Origin: Bacteroidales bacterium
GTDB lineage: Bacteria > Bacteroidota > Bacteroidia > Bacteroidales > VadinHA17
Direction: 5' to 3'
Assembly: GCA_016709865.1 (NCBI GenBank)
Contig: JADJLX010000005.1
Location: forward strand, 744,001-808,000
Length of the DNA: 64,000 nt
Part shown: piece by piece, positions 1 through 9,068 of the stretch
Numbering within the stretch: position 1 is the stretch's first letter
How the letters are laid out: every line of letters starts with the position of its first letter
Made by a program: the position numbers and the translations under genes
Notes under the pieces: generated by a model
The model's database searches: none
Told to the model about the DNA's origin: nothing
What the model saw: the letters and a program-made list of their open reading frames with translations, nothing else

Positions 1-402
1 ATGCTTTTTGCATACAGTGAAGCTACTGTTCCGAAAATAACAGTAATCCTTAGAAAAGCTTATGGCGGTGCCTTCATAGTAATGAACAGCAAAAACCTGG
101 GAGGTGATTTCAGCTTTGCATGGCCATCTGCAGAAATAGCTGTTATGGGTCCCGATGGTGCAGTTGCAATCCTCTACAGAAGAGAACTTGCTGCTTCAAA
201 GAATCCTGCAGAACTCAAAAAGGAGCTTGTCAAGAAATACCGTGATAAAATTGCGAATCCGTTTATTGCCGACGAACTTGGTTACATTGATGAGGTAATT
301 GATCCTGCATTTACCAGAAAAAAAATACTCTCAGCATTAAATGCTCTTAATAATAAATGGGTTAAAGTGCCTGCACGAAAGCATGGGAATATGCCTCTTT
401 AA
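1..402 (+). CDS. Acyl-CoA carboxylase carboxyltransferase subunit, C-terminal part
   Basis: The last 133 residues of a carboxyltransferase (crotonase-like fold) of the propionyl-CoA carboxylase beta / methylmalonyl-CoA decarboxylase alpha type; the 5' end lies outside the window, so the ATG at position 1 is probably an internal methionine. The stretch KITVILRKAYGGAF, followed by a Trp-Pro-Ser-Ala segment and by FIADELGYIDEVIDP near the end, is typical of the acyl-CoA-binding half. Biotin carboxylase and biotin carrier genes follow on the same strand, so the three probably form one acyl-CoA carboxylase or decarboxylase. Propionyl-CoA/methylmalonyl-CoA is the likely substrate by family, but specificity cannot be read from this fragment. 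Confidence 0.9.
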   Translation: MLFAYSEATVPKITVILRKAYGGAFIVMNSKNLGGDFSFAWPSAEIAVMGPDGAVAILYRRELAASKNPAELKKELVKKYRDKIANPFIADELGYIDEVIDPAFTRKKILSALNALNNKWVKVPARKHGNMPL

Positions 403-458
403 CGGCACAGAGCACAGGGCATGGGGCACAGGGCATAGAGCAAAGCGCAAGGGGCCCG
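403..458. repeat. Heptad tandem array after the carboxyltransferase gene
   Basis: Eight consecutive 7-bp units of the form GGGCACA and variants (cggcaca, gagcaca, gggcatg, gggcaca, gggcata, gagcaaa, gcgcaag, gggcccg). The array begins at the base after the stop codon. It belongs to the same family as the arrays at 13408-13470 and 61472-61562. Confidence 0.8.
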
Positions 459-474
459 GAAATATTTTTGAGTA

Positions 475-496
475 GAGACAGCATGCTTGCTGTCTC
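475..496. repeat. Perfect 9-bp palindrome with 4-nt loop
   Basis: GAGACAGCA, then TGCT, then TGCTGTCTC: a 9-bp perfect inverted repeat 28 bp upstream of the preferred biotin carboxylase start. It resembles the short palindromes beginning GTAGAGAC that recur in Bacteroidota genomes. It has no following T-run, so it is not an obvious intrinsic terminator. The open frame that would start with TTG at 468 runs through it, which argues against that start. Confidence 0.6.
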
Positions 497-524
497 CTTA
501 AATGAGAAAGAACATTACTACAAT

Positions 525-2030
525 ATGAAGATAAAGAGAATATTAATAGCCAACCGGGGTGAGATAGCAGTCAGAATCATGAAGACTGCGAAACTGATGA
601 AAATAGAGACAGTTGCAGTACAGACTGCAGTTGAGCCTAACGCAATGTATCTCTCATCAGCTGATGTCATCTACGATAATACAGAAGATAACTCAGAGAT
701 CCCTGTATTCCTTGATATTGAAAAACTCATAGCTATTGCACTTAAGACAAATGCAAATGCGATACATCCGGGATATGGATTTCTTGCCGAGAACGCATAT
801 TTTGCACAGAAGTGTATCGATAACAAGATCATTTTCATCGGGCCCTCTCCTGATGCAATATATAAGATGGGAAATAAGACAATTGCCCGTAAAATAGCTA
901 TGGCAGGTGGAATACCTATGGCTATGGGACATGAGGGTAATATTGCAAATGAAGAAGAGGCTGTACTGGTTGCTGAGAAAATTGGCTATCCTGTAATTAT
1001 AAAAGCAGCTTCTGGTGGCGGAGGAAGAGGAATGAGGATTGTGAGGAAATCTGAAGAGATGGAAAAGATGTTTATCATCGCCAGCAAGGAAGCAGAGAAA
1101 TCTTTCAATGACCCTTCTGTCTTTGTTGAAAAATACATTGAAAATCCGAAGCACATTGAATTTCAAATACTTGGAGATACAAAAGGAAATGTGATTCACC
1201 TTGGTGAACGCGAGTGTTCAATACAGAGAAAACATCAGAAGTTACTTGAAGAAGCCCCCTCTTCCGCACTTGATAAAAAACTCAGGGAGAAAATGGGAAA
1301 AATGGCTGTTCAGATTGCTAAAGCTGTAGATTATCATTCAGCAGGCACTGTTGAATTTCTTCTTGACTCAGAAAAGAATTTTTATTTTATGGAGATGAAT
1401 ACCAGGATACAGGTAGAACACCCTGTAACTGAAATTATAACAGGTATTGATCTTATTGAGCAGCAAATCAGAATAGCTAACGGGGAAGAACTTAAATTTA
1501 AACAAAGTGATATAAAACTCAGCGGATGGGCAATTGAGTGCCGGATTAACGCAGAGGATGTACAGGCAGGTTTTGCACCTGATCCGGGTAAAATAGTCAG
1601 TTTAAATATGCCGTCAGCCCCATGCGTACGGGTAGATACAGGTGTTCAGGCAGGTTCATCTATTGTTGCTAGTTACGATTCAATGATTGCCAAACTTATT
1701 GTCAAAGGAAAAGATCGCAAAGAGGCTATCAAAAACTGCAAAATGGCACTTGATAAAGTCTGGATAAAAGGAACTAAGACCACTCTCCCGTTTTTCCGCA
1801 TGCTCATGCGTCATCCGAAATTTCAGGATGGAAATTTCACAACAGCTTTCATTGAAAAGGATCTTGAGAAATTCTACTTTAACAGCGAATATGAGGAGAT
1901 GCTTGCAGCATGGCTGGCTACCAAATTATTTGTTGAGGAGAACCTGAATGATGACAGTATCAACATCGATTTCAAAAATGGAAAAGACATGAGTCCATGG
2001 TTGCTGAACAAGAGAATTAATCAATTTTAA
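525..2030 (+). CDS. Biotin carboxylase subunit of acyl-CoA carboxylase
   Basis: Carboxylates biotin on the carrier protein using ATP and bicarbonate. About 501 residues from the ATG at 525, which begins MKIKRILIANRGEIAVRI, the standard N-terminus of the family; the upstream TTG at 468 would add 19 residues translated through a palindrome and is rejected. The ATP-grasp glycine-rich loop (KAASGGGGRGM) and the active-site segment EMNTRIQVEHPVTE are intact. The length exceeds E. coli AccC (about 450) and fits acyl-CoA carboxylase alpha-type subunits without a fused BCCP. The carrier gene follows after 14 bp. The N-terminal, ATP-grasp and biotin carboxylase C-terminal domains occur in the usual order. 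Confidence 0.95.
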   Translation: MKIKRILIANRGEIAVRIMKTAKLMKIETVAVQTAVEPNAMYLSSADVIYDNTEDNSEIPVFLDIEKLIAIALKTNANAIHPGYGFLAENAYFAQKCIDNKIIFIGPSPDAIYKMGNKTIARKIAMAGGIPMAMGHEGNIANEEEAVLVAEKIGYPVIIKAASGGGGRGMRIVRKSEEMEKMFIIASKEAEKSFNDPSVFVEKYIENPKHIEFQILGDTKGNVIHLGERECSIQRKHQKLLEEAPSSALDKKLREKMGKMAVQIAKAVDYHSAGTVEFLLDSEKNFYFMEMNTRIQVEHPVTEIITGIDLIEQQIRIANGEELKFKQSDIKLSGWAIECRINAEDVQAGFAPDPGKIVSLNMPSAPCVRVDTGVQAGSSIVASYDSMIAKLIVKGKDRKEAIKNCKMALDKVWIKGTKTTLPFFRMLMRHPKFQDGNFTTAFIEKDLEKFYFNSEYEEMLAAWLATKLFVEENLNDDSINIDFKNGKDMSPWLLNKRINQF

Positions 2031-2044
2031 ATCGGGTTACTACA

Positions 2045-2572
2045 ATGGCAAACGACAAACTTCAGATAAATAAGCTTTTTGCTCTCTCATCAGAAAACAG
2101 AAAATTCAGTTTCTCTATGCCCCTCAAGCATACTATTAAGATTGGAAAAAGAGAGTATGAGGTAAAACTCAAGTCGGATGAGAAGCTGGGAACCTACATT
2201 CTCTGGAAAAACCGTAAGTATCCGGTTGAGATTATTCGTTCGCGTCAGAATAAATATGAGATTCTGTTCAATGATATAAGCTACACGTTTACTGTTGAGA
2301 CTCCATTCTCTCTACAGAGGATGAAAGTTCTCAACTCTAAAAAGGGTAAAGTTGTTCAGGAATTTGTTAAGGCTCCAATGCCAGGCAAAATCATTGATGT
2401 ACTTGTCAGGGAGGGAGCTACAGTTACACGAGGAGAAGCTGTCGTAATTCTTGAGGCAATGAAGATGCAGAATGAAATTCTGGCCCCTGTCAGCGGAACA
2501 ATAGTAAAGGTCTACGCAAAAGCTAACACAAATGTTATGAAGGATGATCTTCTGGTGGAAATCAAACTATAA
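2045..2572 (+). CDS. Biotin carboxyl carrier protein (biotin/lipoyl attachment)
   Basis: A 175-residue carrier for the carboxylase encoded upstream. The last ~70 residues form a biotinyl domain (PMPGKIIDVLVREGATV, then EAMKM), with the biotin-accepting lysine predicted at residue 140. The N-terminal ~100 residues are not a long Pro/Ala linker as in AccB of fatty-acid synthesis; they resemble the small N-terminal extension of acyl-CoA carboxylase carriers in Bacteroidota. It lies 14 bp after the biotin carboxylase stop and is almost certainly co-transcribed. It would cycle between the carboxylase and the carboxyltransferase at the left edge. Confidence 0.93.
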   Translation: MANDKLQINKLFALSSENRKFSFSMPLKHTIKIGKREYEVKLKSDEKLGTYILWKNRKYPVEIIRSRQNKYEILFNDISYTFTVETPFSLQRMKVLNSKKGKVVQEFVKAPMPGKIIDVLVREGATVTRGEAVVILEAMKMQNEILAPVSGTIVKVYAKANTNVMKDDLLVEIKL

Positions 2573-2748
2573 CATTACCAACCGTTAACTCAAAACGACC
2601 ATTCGTAAAATATTTATGCTTAAAGTTAATATTTGCATGTAAATTGCAAGTACTAAACCGGATTGTGTCGACTTGTTAAATTAGAATTTTAGGGAATGGC
2701 CTTTCGGTTAGGATATAGATAGCGAGAAACTAAGTATATTTAGTTTTT

Positions 2749-4692
2749 ATGAGACCGATAAGAAAAATACTAATTGCACTGCTCATCATCAATGGAATAT
2801 CTTCCGCATTAACAGCAGGACTTTCAGCATCGGAGGTATTTCAGCAAAACAAAAAATCCAGACCGGCAGGAAATAAAGCGGATGTTGAAAGGTACTCCAG
2901 TTCAGCCCTTAGTTATGGCTCAAAGATTATTTACCTTGAAGTTCAGAAAGCATACATTGATACAGCTGAATTAATATGCAAAAAAGAAAACATCGAGATT
3001 CCTGCAATTTTACATCTTGCCAGAGCTGAATATTTTTTCAATACCGGCGATTATAACAATTCCTCCCAGGAAGCCTCTATTGCTGTAAAACTGGCTAAAA
3101 GCTTTGATGAGACTGATGTTTTAGCCAAAGCGCTCAATTTTCTTGGAAGATACTACCTTAGAACGGGTTCCTTTAAAGAGAGTATTGAATATTTCGAAAA
3201 AAGCATTGAGTTATTAAAAAAAATAAAACTGAAAGGATTTACAACAAGAAGCTACAGTGGAATTGCAGATGTTTATAAGACCCTTGGAAATCAAATAGAG
3301 TACCGAAACAGCCTTCAGAAAATGATTGATGCAGGATCTGAGGAGATGGATACATTATTTATAGAGGATGGGCTTTACAAACTTGGAACTGATTTTCTGA
3401 GTAATGAAAGGGATTTCGAGAAAGGTGATTCTCTTCTGAAAAAGTGTAATGAAATTGCCTTAATACGGGGAGATACAGCATTTATTTCGCTATCCTATGC
3501 TAATATGGGATGGAACTTCTATCTGGAAAAGAAATATAATGAAGCAATCAAAACATATGAAAAATCATTGAAGTACAGCATCCCTTTTAAAAGATTTGCA
3601 GATGTAGCCAATGCACTGGGAAACCTTGGCACAATATACAGGGATATGAGCAAGTATGATCAGGCTCTGAAATATTACAACAAATCAATTGATTACGCTC
3701 AGAAAGTTGAAGATGTTTATAACCTTTCATGGGTATATGACGATATGAGTCAATTGTATATCAAGCTGCAGGACACATCAAACGCGTATAAATCTTATGT
3801 ATTATTCAAGAAGTATAGTGATGCACAGATAAAAAAAAGTAACGTTTTAGGATTAAGCGACGCCAGGATCCGCTATGAAGCTGAAACCCACAAAAAAGAG
3901 CTCCAGTTACTTTCACTGAGAATACGTAATCAAAGACTGATGCTTTACGGTTTTACAGGTTTATTTGTTCTGTGTATTGCCATTGGAATTCTTATAATAA
4001 GCCGGGCAAAGATCAATGCAAAGAGAAGAATAAGTGAAATGAACCATAAGATATCTGAGATAACTCAGGCAAACCTGAGGCAGCAGATGAACCCGCACTT
4101 TATCTTTAACACGCTCAACTCTATCCAGTACTATATGTATCAGCACGATAAACTTGCAACAAACAATTACCTTACAAAGTTTTCGAGCCTGATGCGCAAA
4201 GTGCTTGAGAATTCACAGCATACTGCAGTACCGCTCCGTGATGAACTTGACGCTCTCAACCTCTACCTTGAGCTTGAAAAAATCAGATTTAAGGATAAGT
4301 TCGATTATAATATCGATATAGATGAGGAGATTGACACTATTCTTTATAAGGTCCCAACAATGCTCATTCAGCCATATGTAGAAAACTCCATTTGCCATGG
4401 CCTGATGCCCCTCGAAGGAAAAGGGCAAATAAAAATTGATCTGAAACTGAAAAAAGACTATATTTCCTGTATTATTGAGGATAACGGGATTGGCAGAGAA
4501 GCAGCGAATGAAAAGAAGACAAAATGTGAAAAAAATCACAATTCGCTTGGGACACAGATTGTTAATTCAAGACTTGATCTGGTAAATACTTTGTACGGAA
4601 CAAGTCTTAAAACAATATATACAGATCTGAAAAACAAAGATGGAGAACCGGAAGGCACAAGGGTAGAAATCCATATTCCAATTCTGACATGA
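2749..4692 (+). CDS. TPR-containing sensor histidine kinase, LytS/YehU type
   Basis: A 647-residue membrane sensor. It has an N-terminal signal/anchor, a TPR region of roughly residues 60-390 (for example YANMGWNFYLEKKYNEAIKTYE and a neighbouring TPR ending in DQALKYYNKSIDYAQ), one membrane helix around 395-415, then a His_kinase domain with QQMNPHFIFNTLNSIQ. His450 is the likely phospho-acceptor. A C-terminal HATPase region follows with NSICHGLM and EDNGIGRE. Its stop overlaps the response-regulator start by 4 bp (ATGA), giving translational coupling. The TPR domain lies before the helix and so is probably periplasmic. The stimulus cannot be inferred. A 7-bp inverted repeat lies just before the ATG at 2727-2746. 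Confidence 0.9.
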   Translation: MRPIRKILIALLIINGISSALTAGLSASEVFQQNKKSRPAGNKADVERYSSSALSYGSKIIYLEVQKAYIDTAELICKKENIEIPAILHLARAEYFFNTGDYNNSSQEASIAVKLAKSFDETDVLAKALNFLGRYYLRTGSFKESIEYFEKSIELLKKIKLKGFTTRSYSGIADVYKTLGNQIEYRNSLQKMIDAGSEEMDTLFIEDGLYKLGTDFLSNERDFEKGDSLLKKCNEIALIRGDTAFISLSYANMGWNFYLEKKYNEAIKTYEKSLKYSIPFKRFADVANALGNLGTIYRDMSKYDQALKYYNKSIDYAQKVEDVYNLSWVYDDMSQLYIKLQDTSNAYKSYVLFKKYSDAQIKKSNVLGLSDARIRYEAETHKKELQLLSLRIRNQRLMLYGFTGLFVLCIAIGILIISRAKINAKRRISEMNHKISEITQANLRQQMNPHFIFNTLNSIQYYMYQHDKLATNNYLTKFSSLMRKVLENSQHTAVPLRDELDALNLYLELEKIRFKDKFDYNIDIDEEIDTILYKVPTMLIQPYVENSICHGLMPLEGKGQIKIDLKLKKDYISCIIEDNGIGREAANEKKTKCEKNHNSLGTQIVNSRLDLVNTLYGTSLKTIYTDLKNKDGEPEGTRVEIHIPILT

Positions 4693-5453
4693 AGCATAAG
4701 CTTATAACAGTAATTATTGACGATGAATCGGACGCAGTCGATTTTATAACATCAATTATCGGTGAATACTGCCCGGGACTTGAGGTTAAAGGTAAGGCTC
4801 ATAATGTTAAGGATGGTGTAAAACTTATAAAGGAGATAAAACCTGAACTTGTATTCCTTGATGTTGAAATGCCAAATGGTACCGGATTTGACTTATTAAC
4901 ACATTTCCCCGAGAAGGATTTTGATGTCGTGTTTATAACAGCATTTAATCATTATGCCATCAAAGCCATAAAGTTCAGCGCTGTGGATTATATCCTTAAG
5001 CCAATTAATATCAATGAATTCATAGAATCGGTTAACAGAGTTATTCAAAAAAGAGGCACTAATTCGAAGGCCGGAAATGAAAACTTTGAAGCTCTCCTTG
5101 AGAATATCAGAAGCTCACATCCTACAAGGCTTGTTATTCCAACCTCCGACGGCAGGGAGTATCTGAATCCGAATGAAATAATAAGGATTGAGGCTGACAG
5201 GAGTTATTCATGGTTTCATATAGTCGATAAAAAGAAAATCCTTGTATCGAAGCACCTCAAAGAGTTTCAGGATCTTTTAAATGACAGGAATTTTTTCCGT
5301 CCGCATAACTCACACCTTATCAATCTCGATTATGTCAAAAAGTATGTCAGGCACGATGGCGGTTATATTGAAATGACTGATGGATCGCAGGTGCCTGTCT
5401 CACGAAACAGAAAAGATCTATTTCTGGCTCATATGTCGAGATATACCGGTTAG
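4689..5453 (+). CDS. LytTR-family response regulator
   Basis: A 254-residue cytoplasmic transcription regulator. It has a receiver domain at about 1-120 with acidic residues DDE near position 11, phospho-acceptor Asp58 in VFLDVEMPNG, and the conserved Lys of YILKPI. A LytTR DNA-binding domain occupies about 145-250 (IRIEADRSYSWFHI, then FFRPHNSHLINLDYVKKY). The start overlaps the kinase stop in the ATGA arrangement, so the two form a cognate pair. The gene is followed after only 8 bp by a convergent membrane-protein gene. No target site can be assigned from this sequence. Confidence 0.93.
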   Translation: MKHKLITVIIDDESDAVDFITSIIGEYCPGLEVKGKAHNVKDGVKLIKEIKPELVFLDVEMPNGTGFDLLTHFPEKDFDVVFITAFNHYAIKAIKFSAVDYILKPININEFIESVNRVIQKRGTNSKAGNENFEALLENIRSSHPTRLVIPTSDGREYLNPNEIIRIEADRSYSWFHIVDKKKILVSKHLKEFQDLLNDRNFFRPHNSHLINLDYVKKYVRHDGGYIEMTDGSQVPVSRNRKDLFLAHMSRYTG

Positions 5454-5461
5454 CAGGTAAT

Positions 5462-6175
5462 TCAGACTGGTTTCCTCCTGAACAGAATTCTGTAAATAAT
5501 AATTACAGGACCCGAGATAATAAGTATCGAAATAGCACCTGAAATCACACTTTCGACCCGGACATCTGTAAGCCATGCCCAGCTTATCCAGTAAAGAGGT
5601 GAGAAAAAAGCAAGACAATTGAACGGACTGTTAAGCAGAAGTCCAACCGGAACCGCAATAAGGACCAGAGCACTTATCAAATAATTTACGGTGTTGGATG
5701 CTTTATGGTATATCCTGTTAGTAATAAGGAATACCAGATGAACTGACTGTAATGAGAGTAACACCGAAATATATAATGATCTCAGCCAGCCTTCAAATGG
5801 GATCGGATCAGTTATTATTATTGCCAGCAGCACTAACACAAAGCTCAGAAAAAAGGTTTCCAGTATCCTGATAAAAAAAATTGCGCTAATTTCCTTTCGG
5901 TAATGCTGAGTAGGCGATGATAAAAGGCTTCTATGAGAAAAACCTGAAGCCAGGATGAATCCAACAACTAAAGGAATCGAAGAAATCAGAACAAGAGAAA
6001 TTATTGTAAAATAGTCTTCCGGCTTCAGTCTGTTTCCGGAATTAATAAGAACTGAGATAAATGGAAATACGAACTTAAGAACTGTAACAAGTAATACAGG
6101 TATCAGTATGGCAGAAATAATTACAGGTCTGTGTATAATTAACTTTAAATCAGTCTTTAACAAATCCCTGAACAT
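5462..6175 (-). CDS. Polytopic membrane protein, ABC-2-permease-like, function unknown
   Basis: 237 residues with about six hydrophobic segments, including an N-terminal MFRDLLKTDLKLIIHRP leader that resembles the cytosolic amphipathic start of ABC-2 type permeases. I do not recognise a specific family, and no ATPase gene is adjacent, so an ABC role is only suggestive. It is convergent with the LytTR gene (8 bp between stops) and transcribed away from an 18-G homopolymer 43 bp upstream of its ATG. It could be the permease half of an exporter whose ATPase is elsewhere, or a stand-alone membrane protein. Confidence 0.6.
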   Translation of the reverse strand: MFRDLLKTDLKLIIHRPVIISAILIPVLLVTVLKFVFPFISVLINSGNRLKPEDYFTIISLVLISSIPLVVGFILASGFSHRSLLSSPTQHYRKEISAIFFIRILETFFLSFVLVLLAIIITDPIPFEGWLRSLYISVLLSLQSVHLVFLITNRIYHKASNTVNYLISALVLIAVPVGLLLNSPFNCLAFFSPLYWISWAWLTDVRVESVISGAISILIISGPVIIIYRILFRRKPV

Positions 6176-6218
6176 ACACTCTGTCTTAAATTACAAATAA
6201 ATAAAAGGTTGTCTAAAA

Positions 6219-6236
6219 GGGGGGGGGGGGGGGGGG
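6219..6236. repeat. Poly-G tract, 18 G
   Basis: Eighteen uninterrupted G residues, followed by five T residues, in the 133-bp gap between the membrane-protein start and the PepD stop. It lies 43 bp upstream of the membrane-protein ATG. Such tracts slip during replication and can vary promoter strength; they are also prone to sequencing and assembly error. Confidence 0.9.
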
Positions 6237-6308
6237 TTTTTAAGGAAGTCCTTTAGGGGATTGGTACAAAGAGAATGGATTTATGAGACGCCCTCTCTAA
6301 TATTACTA

Positions 6309-7769
6309 TTAGCCTTTAACCGGTATGTGTTTAAGTGTTTCTACAAGAAAATTCCAGAATTTGCCAACAGATTCTATATTGACTTTCTCATCAGGTGAAT
6401 GCGGGTATCTGATGGTCGGGCCAAAAGATATCATATCCAGTTTTGGATAAACACCACTTATAAGGCCGCATTCAAGACCAGCATGAATAGCCTTAATATC
6501 CGGAATCTTTCCATAGAGTTCATTATATACAGAGCTCATAGTCTTCAGGATTGGTGACTTCATATTTGGTTTCCAACCAGGGTATGCACCAGTAAGATTA
6601 ACATCTGCATTAATAAGATGGAACACAGCAGCAATTTTCCATGCTGTTGCTTCCTTTGCAGAGTCAACTGAACTCCTGCACAGATTGTGAGCAACAAACT
6701 TACCATCCTTACAACTCACAATAGCGAGGTTGTTTGATGTTTCTACAAGTCCTTTCATAGCCTGACTCATTCTAACAACACCATTGGGACAAACAAAGAC
6801 AGCCCTTATAATCCTATACTGGTCGGCCTGATTCATCACTTTCGCCGGGACTGATACTTTTTCAAATGCAAATTTCAAGTCAGGCTCAGTATCAGAAAAC
6901 TCAGCTTTATATATTTCTTCATACCCTTTTACAAAAGCCTCAAATTCAGCAGTTTTTATTTCAGGGACGAGAAGTAATGAATAAGATTCACGGGGTATTG
7001 CATTTCTCAGATCACCACCGGCTGCTTCAGAAAGTCTTACACCAAAATCTGCTTCAGCCTGCATAAGAAAACGGAACATAAGCTTGTTTGAGTTTGCTCT
7101 CCCCATGGCGATATCAACTCCTGAATGCCCGCCTTTAAGACCTTTTGCAGTAATTCTATACGCAGCCATTCCTTTAGGAGAGGCTTCCTCAGCATAAGTT
7201 TTTACAGCACTGACATCAATTCCACCGGCACAACCAACATACAATTCACCCTCGTCCTCAGAATCGAGGTTCATCAGAATATCACCAAACAATAACCCTT
7301 TCTCAAGTCCGAAAACACCTGTCATGCCAGTCTCTTCATCGATTGTAAAAAGTGCTTCAACTGGTCCGTGAACAATAGTTGTTGATGCAAGTACTGCCAT
7401 AGTTGCAGCAACTCCTACACCGTTATCGGATCCAAGTGTAGTACCGTTGGCTCTGACCCATTCCCCATCTACTATAGTTTCAATCGGGTCTTTTTCAAAA
7501 TCATGTTTCTTGTCGCTGTTTTTTTGAGGCACCATATCGAGATGTGTCTGGAAAATAATACCTTTCCTGTTCTCCATCCCTTTAGTAGCTGGTTTTCTGA
7601 TTATTACGTTTCCAACCTTATCCACGAGTGTCTCAAGGTTATGCTTTTTCCCAAAAGCAACCATGTATTCAACAATTCTCTTTTCCTTCTTGGATGGTCG
7701 TGGGATCTGGGTAATTTCATAAAAATAATTCCACAATTCTTTCGGCTCAAGTTTTCTTATGTCGCTCAT
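6309..7769 (-). CDS. pepD: Cytosolic aminoacyl-histidine dipeptidase (M20 family)
   Basis: Zinc-dependent dipeptidase of broad specificity, acting in the cytoplasm on Xaa-His and other dipeptides. The M20 metal ligands are visible: His in FQTHLDMVPQ, Asp in TTLGSDNGVGVAA, Glu-Glu in FTIDEETGMTG, Asp in LMNLDSEDEGELYVG, and a late His in IKAIHAGLECGL. The length (about 486 residues) is normal for PepD. The ATG at 7769 (MSDIRKLEPKELWNYF) is preferred over a TTG two codons upstream. It is a single-gene unit, divergent from the phosphate transporter. Confidence 0.95.
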   Translation of the reverse strand: MSDIRKLEPKELWNYFYEITQIPRPSKKEKRIVEYMVAFGKKHNLETLVDKVGNVIIRKPATKGMENRKGIIFQTHLDMVPQKNSDKKHDFEKDPIETIVDGEWVRANGTTLGSDNGVGVAATMAVLASTTIVHGPVEALFTIDEETGMTGVFGLEKGLLFGDILMNLDSEDEGELYVGCAGGIDVSAVKTYAEEASPKGMAAYRITAKGLKGGHSGVDIAMGRANSNKLMFRFLMQAEADFGVRLSEAAGGDLRNAIPRESYSLLLVPEIKTAEFEAFVKGYEEIYKAEFSDTEPDLKFAFEKVSVPAKVMNQADQYRIIRAVFVCPNGVVRMSQAMKGLVETSNNLAIVSCKDGKFVAHNLCRSSVDSAKEATAWKIAAVFHLINADVNLTGAYPGWKPNMKSPILKTMSSVYNELYGKIPDIKAIHAGLECGLISGVYPKLDMISFGPTIRYPHSPDEKVNIESVGKFWNFLVETLKHIPVKG

Positions 7770-8043
7770 ATTCAAATAATTTTAATTGTTGTAAATTTAG
7801 TGTATAAAATTAATGTAATTTGGTAACATAAACAATGTCTTTACTAAGGATATGCCATAGATTCAAAATTGTAACAAAAACTTAATAAACAATTCCTTTC
7901 CGGTTTCATGTCAAATTTGTTACTTTGTAAAACCTAAACTTGACAAATTGTTATTTTATATTCTTTTAAAAATGAGCAATATAAAAATCCTACCAGGTTC
8001 ATTTTTCAGATCAGATATCTTAAACAAAAAATCATAGACCAAC

Positions 8044-9030
8044 ATGACATTTTTATATATTGTAGTTGCACTAGTACTGATCTTTGACTTCATCAACGGT
8101 TTTCATGATTCGGCAAACTCAATTGCAACTATAGTCTCAACAAGAGTACTTTCACCTGTTGCAGCAGTAAGTATGGCAGCCTTTTTCAACTTTATAGCTT
8201 TTCTTGTCTTTCCATTGAAAGTTGCTACTACAATCGGAAAAGGAGTGATTAATCCTGATGTTATAAACCTCACAGTTATTGCCTCTGCACTCATTGCGGC
8301 AATATCATGGAACCTTCTCACATGGTGGCTTGGACTTCCTTCCAGTTCATCACACACACTTGTAGGCGGACTAGTTGGCGCTGCGGTTGCTTATTCAGGA
8401 TGGGGGTCGGTAGTATTTGCAGGGGTAATTAAAATTGTAGTATTTATAGTAATAGCTCCCTTACTTGGAATGATTATGTCGTTTTTGATATCTGCGCTGG
8501 TTATTTTTCTTGTAAGAAAAAAATCACCATCAGGGGTGGATAAACATTTCAGGAGGCTTCAGCTGCTTTCGGCTGCGGCTTTTAGCCTTGGCCACGGAGG
8601 AAATGATGCACAGAAGTCGATGGGAATTATCTGGGTAGCACTTATCGCAGCAGGTTTAGCGACCAAGAATGATCCTATTGCTCTCTGGATAGTACTTTCC
8701 TGCCAGGCTGCTATTGCATTGGGAACATTACTGGGCGGCTGGAGAATCGTAAAAACTATGGGACAGAAAATAACAAAACTAAAACCATTCGAAGGATTTT
8801 GTGCTGAATCAGCCGGTGCATTAACATTATTCGGAGCTACTCATTTTGGTATACCGGTAAGTACAACACACGTTATTACCGGAGCAATAATGGGGGCAGG
8901 TGCAAGAAAAGGCGTTTCAGCCGTAAAATGGGGTGTCACAACAAGTATTTTCTGGGCATGGTTATTAACTATACCAGTATCAGCGGTTGTAGGGGCACTT
9001 ATGTTTTGGTTCCTGAATGCAGTGATTTAA
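8044..9030 (+). CDS. Inorganic phosphate transporter, PiT family (copy 1)
   Basis: A 328-residue polytopic inner-membrane phosphate symporter. The two PiT signature repeats are visible: an N-terminal DFINGFHDSANSIATIVSTR and, after a central cytoplasmic stretch, LGHGGNDAQKSMGII, plus paired FGIPVSTTH and GLPSSSSHTLVGG motifs. The length matches short bacterial PiT proteins. A DUF47/PhoU-like gene begins 38 bp downstream, the usual partner arrangement. A second close paralogue starts at 9897. Coupling ion (H+ or Na+) cannot be told from the sequence. Confidence 0.93.
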   Translation: MTFLYIVVALVLIFDFINGFHDSANSIATIVSTRVLSPVAAVSMAAFFNFIAFLVFPLKVATTIGKGVINPDVINLTVIASALIAAISWNLLTWWLGLPSSSSHTLVGGLVGAAVAYSGWGSVVFAGVIKIVVFIVIAPLLGMIMSFLISALVIFLVRKKSPSGVDKHFRRLQLLSAAAFSLGHGGNDAQKSMGIIWVALIAAGLATKNDPIALWIVLSCQAAIALGTLLGGWRIVKTMGQKITKLKPFEGFCAESAGALTLFGATHFGIPVSTTHVITGAIMGAGARKGVSAVKWGVTTSIFWAWLLTIPVSAVVGALMFWFLNAVI

Positions 9031-9068
9031 TAAAATATCCGGATTAGATTAATATAATATTGAAAATT

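Noticed and set aside
1..402. Carboxyltransferase as a truncated pseudogene
   Set aside because: It begins at the window edge and its reading frame is intact to a normal stop; truncation is caused by the window.
403..458. CRISPR-like direct repeats
   Set aside because: The units are 7 bp with no spacers, no 23-40 bp repeat and no cas genes, so this is not an array.
468..524. N-terminal extension of the biotin carboxylase from TTG
   Set aside because: It reads through a palindrome, adds residues unlike the family, and the ATG at 525 gives the conserved start.
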